Positions 22,121-35,653 of a DNA stretch of 64,000 bases are shown piece after piece. This stretch comes from Teratosphaeria epicoccoides (Eukaryota > Ascomycota > Dothideomycetes > Mycosphaerellales > Teratosphaeriaceae). The notes under the pieces were generated by a model. That model made no database searches, was not told the DNA's origin, and was given only the letters and a program-made list of their open reading frames with translations. How positions within the stretch are numbered: position 1 is the stretch's first letter; each line of letters begins with the position of its first letter. The stretch spans positions 62,001 through 126,000 of the forward strand of contig JADDMT010000049.1 of assembly GCA_021401465.1 (NCBI GenBank), written 5' to 3'. Made by a program: the position numbers and the translations under genes.

Positions 22121-23617
22121 TTAGCGACTACTAGTTAGGGGCTTCCTAACTAAACCTGAAGCAGGAGAGTCTTTCTTGTTACGGTCCGCTAGGGACTGCC
22201 TACCTGCACGGGGTCTACTAAACACCCTAAAGCGACTATAAGTAACGGGGGTAGCAACGCCACGAAGAGAGGCCGGCATCTTCTTCTTTAGTAGGTTGCG
22301 AGGGAGCTCGTCTTCGGAGCCTATAGTAGCCGGAGAACTAGCGACACCCTTACCGCGCCTAGTCGCGATGACTACCTTATCCTTAGCATCAGAAGGCGAA
22401 GAGACTTAAGCGCGCTTGCGGCTGTCACGCTCGGCCCTCGAGATCATCTTGCGCTTCTTGACACGAGTGTCGACTACATCATCAGACTCGGTGTCTCCCT
22501 TAGGCGCAACTAGTACGGTAACACTATAGCGCGAAGGGATCACGTTAGGACCGAAGGTATCCTGAACGTTGTCATCCTCCTTATCCTTAAAGATCTAGCC
22601 TAGAGGCTTGTACCTTAGCGTCTTAACGGACGTAGTGCGGGTCGCAAGCGGGGAAGGCTCGGCTTCCTTGTCGCTAACCTCAATTTCGGCCCTAGCCCTC
22701 TTCTTCTTCTTAGACAGTAGCGTCGAGGCGGCGTAGGCGGCAGCGCTACAATGTGTTAGCTGTACGCACGCGACAGGATTTAAGTGAGTAACTTACGGCT
22801 TAGTCCTCAGGACTAGCTTAGAGGCAGGCTGCCTCTCGGTACGGCGCTAGGGCGTAGCCTTAGCGGCGGGAGCGGCGAATTGCTTGATAACCTTCTTGCG
22901 GATCATCCGCGTTTCGAAGTCATCGTTAATAGAGGCAAGGGCCCCGAGTTGCTGACGCTAACGGCTAGTCGGATACTTCTCGACGCTAACGTTAGCCTAG
23001 CGGAAAAGTCAGCATTTCATACTCGGAGGGTACCTGCACTATATGCGTACTATGGCGAAGGTCTTAACCCTAACGGTTAGCACCTTCAAGATCTTCTAGA
23101 CTAAGTCTACGATTAGACCTAGACAAACGTTTTCGCCTGTTAGCAGAGAGTCGAAGCGAACACTGCCGTGAGAATAGTTAGCAGTCGCGGTAAAGCACGA
23201 GAGGGCGCCAAGCAGGTAGGCGAGTACCTCGCGGTACTTAGCCTGTAGCCTGTTCATAGTCGGAGTGCCTTTAGCAATCCCCTCGTCGCGCGCACTCTAG
23301 AAGTTATCGATGTTACGGCAGAGCTAGTTGTACTTACCGTACACCTCTTTAGGGAGGTCTTAGCATTTCTGATGCTTGCCATTACAGTTGACACAATTGT
23401 AGTAGACACTACTCTCATCAAATCCGCTGACGTAGATCTCGGCTACGCTTTAGTCAGTACAAGTCACGCATACCTTGCAGGTAGGGGACGCCTTACTAAC
23501 ACGCGGAGGGGAGATGTGTGCAGCTTAGCTACTAAGGTTGTCGAGGCATTGTCGACACGAGCGACAATCGCGGGTAGAGCGAGTAGCGTCGAACTTAGTC
23601 TGCAGCACATAAGCCAT
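22121..23617 (-). pseudogene. R1 antisense ORF, E3 copy
   Basis: 1,497-nt frame on the strand opposite to gag-pol, from ATG 23,617 to TAA 22,121. It converges on gag-pol with 140 bases between the stops. The ATG is intact; scattered TAG stops fall where other copies or codon logic give Gln or Trp. TATAAAAA at 23,780-23,773 lies 156 bases before the ATG. Features are as in E6. No homology to a known enzyme recognised. Confidence 0.8.
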
Positions 23618-23772
23618 TATAGCTAAGACAGGTTAATTGATCTTAATTGATTAATTGAAGAAGAAGGAGCTCTAGTACAGACCTACAGACACGGCGAGGC
23701 GCAAGCTAAGCGAAGTAGGAGCGGAGGTTGATGTTAGTATCTTAGAACAGGAAAGTTTAGGAAGCGACGAGG

Positions 23773-23780
23773 TTTTTATA
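23773..23780 (-). promoter_or_regulatory. TATA box of the E3 antisense ORF
   Basis: TATAAAAA on the minus strand, at the same distance from the antisense start as in E1, E2, E5 and E6. It is not part of the LTR, so the antisense gene appears to have its own promoter. Confidence 0.6.
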
Positions 23781-24400
23781 CCCTTTGACAGCCCCCCTGT
23801 TGCCTACCGCAACCGTTAAGCTAGTGACTCGAACTACATGCGTAGAGTACCTGCCTCTAGTTAACTTATAAGGGGACCGAATGATGTAATAACGGATAAC
23901 GCGGCTGTCACGCATGTGCGCTAACTGCACTCGTGCTAGCCTACTAGCATGGAAATGTGGCGAGGCCCGCGCCAGGAGCGCGCCCCTGCTGTTTCGAGCG
24001 GCGCGCGCAGAGCGTCCGCGCACTTTCCTACTACCCTAAGGTTCTGCGACACGTTCTTCATAGTCACGACTAAATAGGGACGGCCAAGCTACTTAGCGAG
24101 GCCGGCGCGCATGCTCGCCCTATAATTTCAAGGATTAGCCGAAGTACGTACTCGTGGTTTCCTGATATCTCGATCTGCATGTAAAGCGAAGGTGTTACGA
24201 AGCCGCCTAACATGTAACAGATTAAAACCCGCCTGAGTTAGTAGCCTCCGCCTCGTACCTGCTGCGAAGGGGTTAAGATGTGCACATGACACATGTTACG
24301 TAGGCTATCTACCTATTCACCCTTGCGCGGTGTAAGCGTGCTACATCCTGTACCCTATATGTTCCGCGTGCGTCACTTAGTAAGGCTAGGGACATCCTCA

Positions 24401-24415
24401 TAGGAGGAGGGGCAG
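24401..24415 (+). promoter_or_regulatory. E3 polypurine tract
   Basis: TAGGAGGAGGGGCAG ends directly at the 3' LTR, the place and composition of the plus-strand primer of LTR retrotransposons. Present in all R1 copies that have this end. Confidence 0.85.
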
Positions 24416-24774
24416 TAATACAGTTGATACTAGGGGACTATCTGAACCGCATGGGTTCTAATAGCCGCCCTTAGCATGTAGTGACCTGCTACATATGGCA
24501 AGGGGGTCCTTCGTACATACGTTAGCTCGTATGTCGTCTGAGTAGGATCAGTTGTCGACGTAGGACGCCCCTACGTCGCTGACCCTACGGTACCCCTACG
24601 GGGTTAGGCTCGGACATGCTTTCCCTAATTGAGGAGCGTCGGGGGTTATAAGCACCCTTAGCGCTACCTCTGCGATAAGCAGAAAGCAGCGCTGTCTTGT
24701 ACCTACTAAAAGGTCGGATTACTCTGCCACACTGCGAGATATTTTCATATCATATAGCACATACATCTATATTA
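24416..24774 (+). repeat. E3 3' LTR
   Basis: 359 bp (one base lost at GTGACCTGC) and otherwise close to the 5' LTR. AGAAAGCAG, the self-priming complement, is intact at 24,681-24,689. Confidence 0.9.
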
Positions 24775-24779
24775 CTAAC

Positions 24780-25917
24780 TATGAACAGGCTACAGGCTAA
24801 GTACTACGAGGCACTTGCCTACCTACTTGGCGCCCTCTCGTACTTTACCGTAACTGCTAACCGTTCTTATAGCGGTGTTTGCTTTAACTCTCTACTAACA
24901 GGCGAAAACGTTTGTCTAGGTCTAATCGTAGACTTAGTCTAGAAGATCTTGAAGGTACTAACTATTAGGGTTAAGACCTTTGCTATAGTACGTATGTAGT
25001 ATAGGTACCCTCTAAGTATGAATGCTAACTTTCTCCGCTAGGCTAACGTTAACGTCGAGAAATATCTGACTAGCTACTAGTGTTAGCAACTCAGGGCCCT
25101 TGCCTCTATTAACGATGACTTCAAGACATAGATAATCTACAAGAAGATTATCAAGCAATTTACTGTTCCCGCCGCTAAGGCTATGCCCTAGCGCCATACT
25201 AAGAGACAGCCTGCCTCTAAGCTAGTCCCGAGGACTAAGCCGCAAGTTACTTACTCGAATCCTATCGCGTACGTATAGCTAACACATTGTAGCGCCGCCG
25301 CCTACGCTGCCTCGACGCTACTATCTAAGAAGAAGAAGAAGGCTAGGGCCGAAATTAAGGTTAGCGACAAGGAAGCCGAACCTTCCCTGCTAGCGATCCA
25401 TACTACGTCCGCCAAGACGCTAAGGTACTAGCCTCTAGGCCAGATCTTTGAGGATAAGGAGGATGATAACGTCTAGGATACCTTCGGTCCTAACGTGATC
25501 CCTTTACGCTGTAGTGTTACCATACTAGTTACGCCTAAGGGAGACACTAAGTCTAATGATGTAGTTAACACTTATGTCAAGAAGCGCAAGATGATCTCAA
25601 GGGCTAAGCGCGACAGCCGCAAGCGCGCCTAAGTCTCTTCGCCTTCTAATGCTAAGGATAAGGTAGTTATTACGACTAGGCGTAGTAAGGATGTCGCTAG
25701 CTCTCTAGCTACTATAGGCTCTAAAGATAAGCTCCCTTATAACCTACTAAAGAAGAAGATGCTAGCCTCTCTTTATAGCGTTACTACTCCTGTTACTCCT
25801 AGTCGCTTCGGGGTGTTTAGTAGACCCCGTGCAAGTAGGTAGTCCCTAGCAGACCGTAACAAGAAAGACTCTTCTACTTCGGGTTTAGTTAGGAAGCCCC
25901 TAACTAGTAGTCGCTAA
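24780..25917 (+). pseudogene. R1 antisense ORF, E2 copy, second part
   Basis: Resumes after E3 and its right-hand CTAAC duplication. 359 + 1,138 = 1,497 nt, the same length as every other copy. Basic clusters (KKKKK block, then KKRKM) remain readable; stops are TAG. Confidence 0.8.
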
Positions 25918-26057
25918 GCATTAGCTACGAAGCTAATCTAAGCATGTCTCTTATTCTCCTTAGGTTTATTCTAGGTATGCCTTTAGGTATTAACGATGTA
26001 TAAGTAGGGCCTTTACTTCTCGTTATTACTTCGCGCGTTATGTACTACATATATATG

Positions 26058-26085
26058 TTAAGAATTCTGCTCCGAAACTCTTATC
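26058..26085 (-). pseudogene. E2 gag-pol, last codons
   Basis: The final nine codons and the stop (TAA, 26,060-26,058) of E2's gag-pol, cut off from the rest by E4 at 26,086. Confidence 0.7.
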
Positions 26086-26445
26086 TGATACGGTTGATAC
26101 TAGGGGGCCATTAGAACCGCATAGGTTCTAATGCCCGCCCTTGGCATGTAGTGACCCTACTACATATAGTAAGGGGGTCCTTCGTACATACGTTAGCTTG
26201 TATGTTATCTAAGTAGGATTAGTTGTCGACATAGGACGCCCTTACGTCGCTAACCCTATAGTACCCCTGCAGGGTTAGGCTCAGACATGCTTTCCCTAAT
26301 TAAGGAGCGTCAGGGGTTATAAGTACCCTTAGCGCTACCTCTGTAATAAGCAGAAAGCAGCGCTGTCTTATACCTACTAAAAGGTCGGATTACTCTGTCA
26401 TACTACGAGATATTTCTATATCATATAGCATATACATCTATATTA
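26086..26445 (+). repeat. E4 5' LTR
   Basis: 360 bp and unusually well preserved at its start, TGATACGGTTGATAC. Followed by GTTCTACTTTCT, the mutated form of the candidate primer-binding site. Confidence 0.92.
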
Positions 26446-26494
26446 GTTCTACTTTCTCCCCCCTACTTTGCAGTCTAGCAGAGAATACTACGAT

Positions 26495-29400
26495 ATGTCT
26501 AGAGCACTACGAACTCGCAACTAACGCGTAGTAAGCGCTATCCTAAGCGCCCGCGATAGCAAAGCTAGCCTAAGTAACTAGCCTGCAGAAGTACCCCCTG
26601 CGAGCGACACTACATTAAGCGACAGTTCCGCTAGAGGCTAATTACGCGGCAGACAAGGCAATAGACCCCCCGCATAGGGACCGTAGCTAACCCCGACTAT
26701 TGACCTAGCCCTTGTAGCCATGATTGTTAATTAGGTCGCGAACTGCCTTGCGAACTAGAGCTAGAGCCGTACCGCTTCTAGTAGCGACAACGGCGAGGAC
26801 GACGAAGACGTCGCTATAAGCGGTACTGATAAATTAGCAGACGAAGAAATCTAGCGAGATTTCACGCTAGGGACCTACGAAGACAACTTACTAGGAGGCG
26901 CAGACTCTCCGCGTATGCCCGCAAGTCTAGTGCCTAAATTCGGGGCTATAGTAGGCTAACTAGGAGGTAGTCATAACGCACGTAACCTGAAGCCGTTTAA
27001 GGGAGACACCTTAAAGGAGGCTCGAACTTTCTTACAGGTGTGTAAGGTAGTTTTTGTGCTTAACCTACGTAGATATTCTATAGAGGGCAAACAAGTCGCC
27101 TTTAGTGTGATGTAGCTCGAAGAGGATAAGGAACCTCGTAATAATTAGCATGAGTAGTATGACCTTATGCAGGTCTATGACAGAACGTATATGTAGGCGG
27201 ACTTTCGCTAGTTCTATGTCGACTAGGTCGAGGATCCGGGGAATCGCGCCCTTACTATGTCTGTCGAGTACGAGAAGGCTAAGTAGGAGAAGGGACAAAC
27301 AACCTCTAGCTTCGCTACCTACCTCGCTACACTCGAGAGACAGATGCTACCCTATACTAAGACGTAACGCGTGCGGCACTTACTCGTTAAACTTGATGAC
27401 AATCTTCGGAATATAATCATGACTTTTCATGAACTTCCGACAACTTAGTAAGACCTTATGTCCCTTATAACACGTATAGAGATTACCTTGAAGCGAAATG
27501 GAAAATCGGGCAGCAAGGATAATAAGCGTCTAAGCCCTAAGGACCTACTAAAGGGCCGCTATTACAAGCGCCCTAGGGGTCACGCCTAACGCGGTAGTTT
27601 ATTCCGGAGGAGTAAGCCCTCTAAGCCTAAAGACAGTAGCGAGAAGCCTCTAAGCAGCTACTACATCTGTAGAGCGAGGGACTACTAGGCGGCTTGCTGT
27701 CCTAAACGAAGTAATAGGAAGAAGGTAAGCAAGGTGTCCAAAACCTCCCTAGAGGGGAGGCGAAAGAAGGATAAGCCCGAGATAACCGAATAGCTACTAC
27801 GGGTATCTAAGCTGTCTGTTACTAATAGTGTAGACTTATGGCCTGCCTAGCGCCTATTTAGTACGGTCCGAGTTAATAGCTCGCTTAAGCTAGTAGACTA
27901 TATGTTAGATAACCTTGCGGAGGTTAACGTGATACCCTAGAGGGTAGTCGTACAGCTTAGTTTAAAGCCGATCCTAGGAGCCCTACTGCCTACTATGAAG
28001 TCCTTTTAGGTCGAAGGCGCAGCGGCTTAAGGCGCGTATAACATACGCCTCTAACTCGCGGACTCCTTAGGAGAAGTGCGCGAGACTAACGAAGTCTTCT
28101 ACGCTAAAGACGTTCCTAATAAGGAGCTCCTGCTCGGCCGCCCTTAGCGCCACAAGCAGGGAGTCGTTGTTAATAGAGCTACTAATAACTAGTTCTACAG
28201 CTCTATAGGCGAAGTTCCTATAGTACAGATGCGTGACGCACATAGCTTCTACAAGGACATAAAGAAGGTCTAATGTATGTATGTAGTCCGCATACAGAAC
28301 ATTAAGGAAGACGTTACCCTTCTGCCTAAGTTAGAGGAATACGCCGATATTTTCGACGTAGAGGCTGTGGCCTATGCCTAGGCCCTAGACGCGGAACATG
28401 CGATTAACCTTAAGGAGGGTTATAATCCTCTGTATTAACCTCTATACCCTATGTTAGAATCGTAGCTTAAAACACTTCGAGACTACCTCTACAAGGTGTA
28501 AAGGAACACGTAGATCCGACGAAGCGACAGCGAGGCTAGAGCGTTAGTTATGTTCGTCCTAAAGAAGGATAACATACTCCGCCTATACGTTAACTATAGG
28601 GGCCTTAACGCGGTAACTTAGAAGAACTGCTACCCCCTACTACTTATTAGCAAGACGCTTGACCGCCTTAGTCGCGCTGCTATCTTCTTGTCTATTGACT
28701 TGAAGGACGCCTACTACTAGATACTAATCCGAAAGGGCGACAAGTAGAAGACTACATTCTAAACGTAGTATAGACACTTCGAGTATATAGTGATGCTATT
28801 TAGCTTGACTAACATACTAGCAACGTTCTAAGCGTATATTAACTAGGCCCTAGCCGGCCTCGTTAACACCTACTACGTAGTATATTTAGACGATATACTA
28901 GTCTACTCTAACTCGAAGGAGGTGCATATTTAGCATCTAAGGATAGTATTTGAATAGCTCCGCAAGTTCGCTCTATACGCAAACCTAAAGAAATACTCAT
29001 TCCTAACAGATAGGATTAAGTTTCTCAGATATATCGTCTCTACAGAAGGAGTCATCATGGATAACTAAAGGGTGTCTGTAATCGCGGAGTAGCTGTAGCT
29101 AACTACCCTCTAAGAAGTGTAGGTATTCCTAGGATTTACTAACTTCTACCGCAGATTCATACGGTCCTACTCGAAGATCGTGGCTCCCCTTACGGCCCTC
29201 GCAAAGGGCGCGATTCGAGGAAAGAAGCTAGGGAGGGTGCCTTAGGAGGAGGCTTAGAGCAAGGCTTTCTCTAAACTTAAAGCAGCTTTTTAAACCGCGC
29301 CTATACTTCGGCACTTTGACCCTACTACGAAGATCCAGATAGAGACTAATGCTTCAAAATTCGTAATAGCCGCAATTATATCGCAGCTCTAGTCGCACGA

Positions 29401-31459
29401 AGGTAGTACGTAATAGTACCTAATTGCCTTCTAGTAGTAGAAGATGCAGGGCGCTAAGCTTAACTATAAGACTTACGACTAAGAGCTTTTAGCTATTGTT
29501 AATGGCTTCAAGGAGTACTAACACTACCTTGAAGGCGTAGCGCACCCTATTAAGGTGCTTACTAACTATAATAACCTTCGCAGCTTCATGGGCGTGAAGT
29601 AGCTAAGTAGTTAGTAAGCAAGGTAGGCGTTTTTCCTCGCTAGCTTTGACTTCGTTATCTAGCATCGTTCTAGAAAGACGAATCCGGCTAATAGTCCTTC
29701 GTGACAACTAGACTTCGACACTAGGGAGGAGGGTAACTAACAGCTTCTCCCTACGCTACAAACGAAGCTTGTAGTTTAGGGCAGTAATCTGTCATTAGCT
29801 CCTCTTCTAGGTCGACTGCGGGTCTAATAGGGCCTCATAGCCTCCGCTAGTAACGAACCCTCCTATCTAGCAGTTGTAGCGACCGTGTCTAGCTCGATCC
29901 GTGCGGTAGTTAACTAGCTTATATGTAGTAAGCATGTAATGTCTAAAGAACCCTTTAAAGAAGTCTCGAGACTTATTTAGCAGTTATAAGAGCAAGAACT
30001 AGAGTTAATTAATAAGGGTATAGCCCTCTAGGACACTACAGGCGGTCCGAACTACTAGACTAAGTCAGGCGACTTGTAGTACTTTAATAATAGGCTCTAC
30101 GTACCTACTAACTACATACTCTGTTCGCAGCTCCTCTGTATTCATCATGACAATGAACTCGCGGGCCATTTTGGCGCAGAGAAGACGATCGCACTTCTCG
30201 GACGCAAATACTAGTAGCTAACGCTAGAACAGGATGTCTCTAACTACGTCGAATCCTGCTAGACATGCTTAATTAGCAAATCTTAGCGCTATCGCCCCTA
30301 TAGCAATGCTTAGGCGCTCCTACTACTAGAGAGACTATAGTAGGACTTAACTATAGATTTTATTACTAATTTGCCGCTAGCAAAGTAGAGAGGCAATGTA
30401 GTTAATACTATCCTTATAGTAGTCGACTAATACTCTAAGATGAATGTCTTCATCCTATGTACGAAAAGATGCACAAGCGGCGAGCTTGCGTGACTACTTC
30501 GCGACGAAGTTATATAGCGCTTTAGTGTCCCCCGAAGTATCCTATTAGATTAAGGTTCTGTCTTTACTAGTAAATACTAGCAAGAATTTGTGTTTAAGGC
30601 ATGTGTTAAGTACTACCTAAGTATAGCATTCTATCTACAGACTAATAGTTAGACTAAACGTATGAACTAGACTCTTAAGTAGTACCTTCGGTGCTACTAC
30701 ACTAAGAACTAGGATGCCTAGGCTAACGTAATTCCTATAGCGGAATTTGCAGTTAATAATAGCATGCATGCTACTATGCGTATGTCGCTATTTTAGATTC
30801 TTTATGGCTTTGATCTAGAAATACACCTAGAACCGCCTTAGGACAAGTCTTCTAAGGAGAGGGTGCTAGCCGCTGTAGAATTAGCGTAGCCTATGCGCGA
30901 GGTACATTCGGTGCTAATAGAACACTAGAAAAAGGCCTCAGAATCCTAGATTAAACATAATAACGCCTGTGCTAAACCGATGTAGTATGTAGTTAGTACG
31001 AAGGTGTTACTATTAACGAAGAATCTTAAGCTGAAACTTCTAAGCAAGAAGATGACGCTAAGGTTCGTCAGACCCTTCCGGATACATGACGCGATAGGCT
31101 CGCAGGCGTACTAGCTATCGTTACTATCGTTGTATTATGTGCATAATGTCTTCTACATATCTCTACTCGAACTATAGGTACAGCGCGAGGGCGAAGAGCC
31201 CGCAGACCTAATGCTAGTAGTAGAAGAGAACGAAGAGTAGGAAGTCGAGGGTATTAAGGACAGTATGCGGCGTAAGGGCGCAACGTACTATCTAGTGAAG
31301 TAGAAAGGATACCTACCTAAGTACACATAATAGGCTCCGGCTAAAGACTACAAGAACGCTCTAGAAGCTATTCGTGAATTCGAAGAGTAGAGGAGGCGTA
31401 AGCAGGGCTTAAGAAGGTTAATTCGTAGGAAGATAAGGGTTCTAGAGCAGAATTCTTGA
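26495..31459 (+). pseudogene. R1 gag-pol, E4 copy
   Basis: 4,965 nt from ATG 26,495 to TGA 31,457-31,459, colinear with the E3 copy. Has the same TAG stops as E3 plus more, Tyr for the zinc-knuckle His and Lys for the integrase Glu. In the protease-like segment the second Asp codon has also become Asn. Not functional. Confidence 0.88.
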
Positions 31460-31599
31460 CATGTGTATGTAGCGTATAACGCGTAGAGTAATAACAAGAA
31501 GCAAACGCCCTACTCATACATCATTAATGCCTAAAGGCATACCTAGAATAAACCTAAGGAGAACAAGAGACATGCTCGGATTAGCTTCGTAGCTAATGC

Positions 31600-32857
31600 T
31601 TAGCGACTACTAGTTAGGGGCTTCCTGACTAAACCTGAAGTAGGAGAGTCTTTCTTATTACAGTCCGCTAGGGACTACCTACTCGCACGGGGTCTACTAA
31701 ACACCCTGAAGCGACTATAAGTAACGGGGGTAGTAACGCCATGAAGAGAGGCTAGCATCTTCTTCTTTAGTAGGTTACGAGGGAGCTCGTCTTTAGAGCC
31801 TATAGTAGCTAGAGAACTAGTAACATCCTTACCGCGCCTAGTTGCGACGACTACCTCATCCTTAGCATTAGAAGGCAAAGAGACTCGAGCGCGCTTGCGG
31901 CTGTTACGCTCGGCCCTCGAGATTATCTTGCGCTTCTTAACACGAGTGTCGACTACATTATTAGACTTAGTGTCCCCCTTAGGCGGAACTAGTATAGTGA
32001 CACTATAGCGCGAAGGGATTACATTAGGACTAAAGGTATCCTAGATGTCGTCATCCTCCTCATCCTCAAAGATCTGGCCTAGAGGCTTGTACCTTAGCGT
32101 CTTGACGGACGTAGTACAGGTCGCAAGTAGGGAAGGTTCGGCTTCCTTATTACTAACCTTAATTTTAGCCCTAGCCTTCTTCTTCTTCTTAGATAGTAGC
32201 GTCGAGGCGGCGTAGGCAGCGGCGCTATAATGCGTTAGCTGTACGCACGCGACAGGATACGAGTAAGTAACTTACGGCTTAGTCCTTAGGACCGGCTCGG
32301 AGGCAGGCTGTCTCTTAGTACGGCGCTAGGGCGTAGCCTTAGTAGCAGGAGCAGTGAATTGCTTGATAACCTTCTTGCGGATTATCCGCGTCTTAAAGTC
32401 ATCGTTAATAGAGGCAAGGGCCCTGAGTTGCTAACGCTAACAGCTAGTCGGATATTTCTTAACGCTAACGTTAGCCTAGCGGAGAAAGTTAGCATTTATA
32501 CTTAGAGGGTACCTACACTATATGCATACTATAGCGAAGGTCTCGACCCTAAAGGTTAGTACCTTCAAGATCTTCTAGACTAAGTCTACAATTAGACCTA
32601 GATAAACGTTTTTGCCTGTTAGTAGAGAGTCGAAGCAAACACTACTATAAGAATAGTTAGCAGTTATAGTAAAGCACGAGAGGGCGCCAAGCAGGTAGGC
32701 GAGTGCCTCGTAGTACTTAGCCTGTAGCCTGTTCATAGTTAGAGTGCCTTTAGTAATCCCCTTGTCGCGCGTACTCTAGAAGTTATTAATGTTATAGCAG
32801 AGCTAGTTGTACTCGCTATATACCTCTTTAGGGAGGTCTTAGCATTTTTGATGCTTG
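31600..32857 (-). pseudogene. R1 antisense ORF, E4 copy, 3' part
   Basis: The last 1,258 nt of the frame, ending at TAA 31,602-31,600. Interrupted by E5 at codon 80, inside the Cys-rich part. Its 5' part lies beyond E5 at 41,033-41,271. Confidence 0.78.
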
Positions 32858-33217
32858 TGATATAGATGTATATGCTATATGATATGAAGATATCTTGTAG
32901 TGTGACAGAGTAATCCGACCTTTTAGTAGGTATAAGACAGCGCTGCTTTCTGCTTATCGCAGAGGTAGCGCTAAGGGTGCTTATAACCCCTGACGCTCCT
33001 TAATTAGGGAAAGCATGTCCGAGCCTAGCCCCGCAGGGGTACTGTAGGAAGAGCGACGTAGGGGCGTCCTACGTCGACAACTAATCCTACTTAGACGACA
33101 TACAAGCTAACGTATGTACGAAGGACCCCCTTGCCATGTGTAGTAGGGTCACTACATGCTAAGGGCGGGCATCAGAACCCATGCAGCTCTAATAGCCCCC
33201 TAGTATCAACTGTATTA
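32858..33217 (-). repeat. E5 3' LTR
   Basis: 360 bp, TGATATAG to TGTATTA. A perfect inverted repeat, CGACGTAGG (33,054-33,062) and CCTACGTCG (33,068-33,076), lies in the U3 part; damaged forms occur in the other R1 LTRs. Confidence 0.92.
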
Positions 33218-34016
33218 CTGCCCCTCCTCCTATGAGGATGTCCCTAGCCTTACCGAGTAATGCATGTAGAACGTATAGGGTACAGGATATAGTACACTTA
33301 CACTACGCAAGAGTAAATAGGTAGATAGCCTGCGTAAGATGTGTTATGCGTATACCTTAACACCTTCGTAGCGAGTATAGGGCAGAGGCTGCTAACTCAG
33401 GTAGGTTTTAATCTGTTACATGTTAGGTAGCTTCGTAATACCTTCGCTTTACATGCGGATCAAGATATCAGGAAACCACGAGTACGTACTTCAGTTAATC
33501 CTTGAAATTATAGGGCGAGCATGCGCGCTAGCCTCGCCAAGTAGCTTAGCTGTTCCTATTTAGTCATGACTATGAAGAACGTGTCGCAGAACCTTAGGGT
33601 AGTAGGAAAGTACGCGGACGCTCTACGCGCGCTACTCGAAACAGCAGGAGCGTACTCCTAGCGCGGGCCTTGCTACATTTCCATGCTAGTAGGCTAGCAC
33701 GAGTGCGGTTAGCGCACATGCGTGACGGCCGCGTTATCTGTTATTACATCATTCGGTCCCCCTTATGAGTTAACTAAAGGCAGGTACTCTGCGCATGTAG
33801 TTCGAGTTACTAGCTTAACAGTTGCGGTAGGCAACAGGGGGGCTGTTAGAGGGTATAAAAACCTCGTCACTTCCTAAACTTTCCTGTTCTAAGACACTAA
33901 CATTGACCTCTATTCCTACTTCGCTTAGCTTGCGCCTCGCTATGTCTATAGTTCTAAACCGGAGCTTCTTCTTCTTTAATCAATTAATCAAGATCAACTA
34001 ACTTATCTTAGCCATA

Positions 34017-35513
34017 ATAGCTCATGTGCTATAGACTAAGTTCGACGCTACTCGCTCTGCCTGCGATCGTCGCTTATGTTGACGATGCCTTGACAACCTT
34101 AGTAGCCAAGCTGCATACATTTCTCCTCCGCGTGTTAGTAAGGCGTCCCCTACCCGCGAGGTATGCGTGACTTGTACTAACTAAAGTGTAGCTAAGATCT
34201 ACGTTAGCAGATTTAATGAGAGTAGTGTCTACTACAATTGTGTCAACTATAATAGCAAGCATCAAAAATGCTAAGACCTCCCTAAAGAGGTGTATAGCGA
34301 GTATAACTAGCTCTGCTATAACATTAATGACTTCTAGAGTACGCGCGACAAGGAGATTACTAAAGGCACTCTGACTATGAACAGGCTACAGGCTAAGTAC
34401 TACGAGGTACTCGCCTACCTGCTTAGCGCCCTCTTGTGCTTTACCGTAACTACTAACTATTCTCATGGCAGTGTTCGCTTCGACTCTCTGCTAACAGGCG
34501 AAAACGTTTGTCTAGGTCTAATCGCAGACTTAGTCTAGAAGATCTTGAAGGTGCTAACTGTTAGGGTCGAGACCTTCGCTATAGTACGTATATAGTACAG
34601 GTACCCTCTAAGTATAAATGCTAACTTTCTCCGCTAGGCTAACGTTAGCGTCAAGAAATATCTAACTAGCCGTTAGCGTTAGCAACTTAGGGCCCTTGCC
34701 TCTATTAACAATGACTTTAAGACGCGGATGATCCGCAAGAAGGTTATCAAGCAATTTACTACTCCTACCGCTAAGGCTACGCCCTAGCGCTGTACTAAGA
34801 GACAGCCTGCCTCTAAGCCGGTCCTAAGGACTAAGCCGTAAGTTACTTACTCGAATCCTGTCGCGTGCGTACAGCTAACACATTGTAGCGCTACTGCCTA
34901 CGCTACCTTGACGCTACTATCTAAGAAGAAGAAGAAGGCCAGGGCCGAAATTAAGGTTAGGGACAAGGAAGCCGAACCTTCCCTGCTTGCAATCCGCACT
35001 ACGTCTGTCAAGACGCTAAGACACAAGCCTCTAGGCTAGATCTTTAAGGATAAGGAGGATGACGACATCTAGGATACCTTCGGTCCTAACGTGATCCCTT
35101 CGCGCTGTAGTGTCACTATACTAGTTGCGCCTAAGGGGGACACTAAGTCCGATGATGTAGTCGACACTCGTGTTAAGAAGCGCAAGATGATCTTAAGGGC
35201 CGAGCGCGACAGCCGTAAGCGCGCTCGAGTCTCTTCGCCTTCTAATGCTAAGGATAAGGTAGTCGTTACAACTAGGCGCGGTAAGGGTGTCGCTAGCTCT
35301 CTAGCTACTATAGGCTCTAAAGACGAGCTCCCTCGCAACCTACTAAAGAAGAAGATGCCGGCCTCCCTTCGTGGCGTTACTACTCCTGTCACTTATAGTC
35401 GCTTTAGGGTGTTTAGTAGACCCCGTGCGGGTAGGCAGTCCCTAGTAGACTATAACAAGAAAGACTCTTCTACTTCGGGTTTAGTCAGGAAGCCCCTAAC
35501 TAGTAGTTGCTAA
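34017..35513 (+). pseudogene. R1 antisense ORF, E5 copy
   Basis: 1,497 nt, start codon now ATA, TATAAAAA at 33,854. The last 140 codons (from 35,091) are open and read like E6, with the KKRKM basic cluster. Dead through its start and several TAG stops upstream. Confidence 0.8.
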
Positions 35514-35653
35514 GCATTAGCTACAAAGCTAATCTAAGCATGTCTCTTGTTCTTCTTAGGTTTATTCTAGGTGTGCCTTTAGGCATTAATAATGTATAAG
35601 TAGGGCGTTTGCTTCTCGTTATCACTTCGCGCGTTATGCGCTACATACACGTG

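Larger units (their letters stand above)
16607..24774 (+). mobile_element. E3: full-length R1 chromovirus inside E2
   Basis: 8,168 bp, plus orientation, flanked by 5-bp duplications CTAAC (16,602-16,606 and 24,775-24,779). Order: LTR, gag-pol, convergent antisense ORF, polypurine tract, LTR. With E6 it is the least mutated copy and gives the clearest view of the family. The two LTRs differ mainly by transitions. Confidence 0.93.

Noticed and set aside
23372..23626. Plus-strand frame with a hydrophobic start in E3
   Set aside because: It is the reverse-strand shadow of the Cys-rich part of the R1 antisense ORF. The same shadow recurs in E1, E2, E5 and E6 on the other strand, and only the antisense ORF has a start with promoter and continues for 498 codons.
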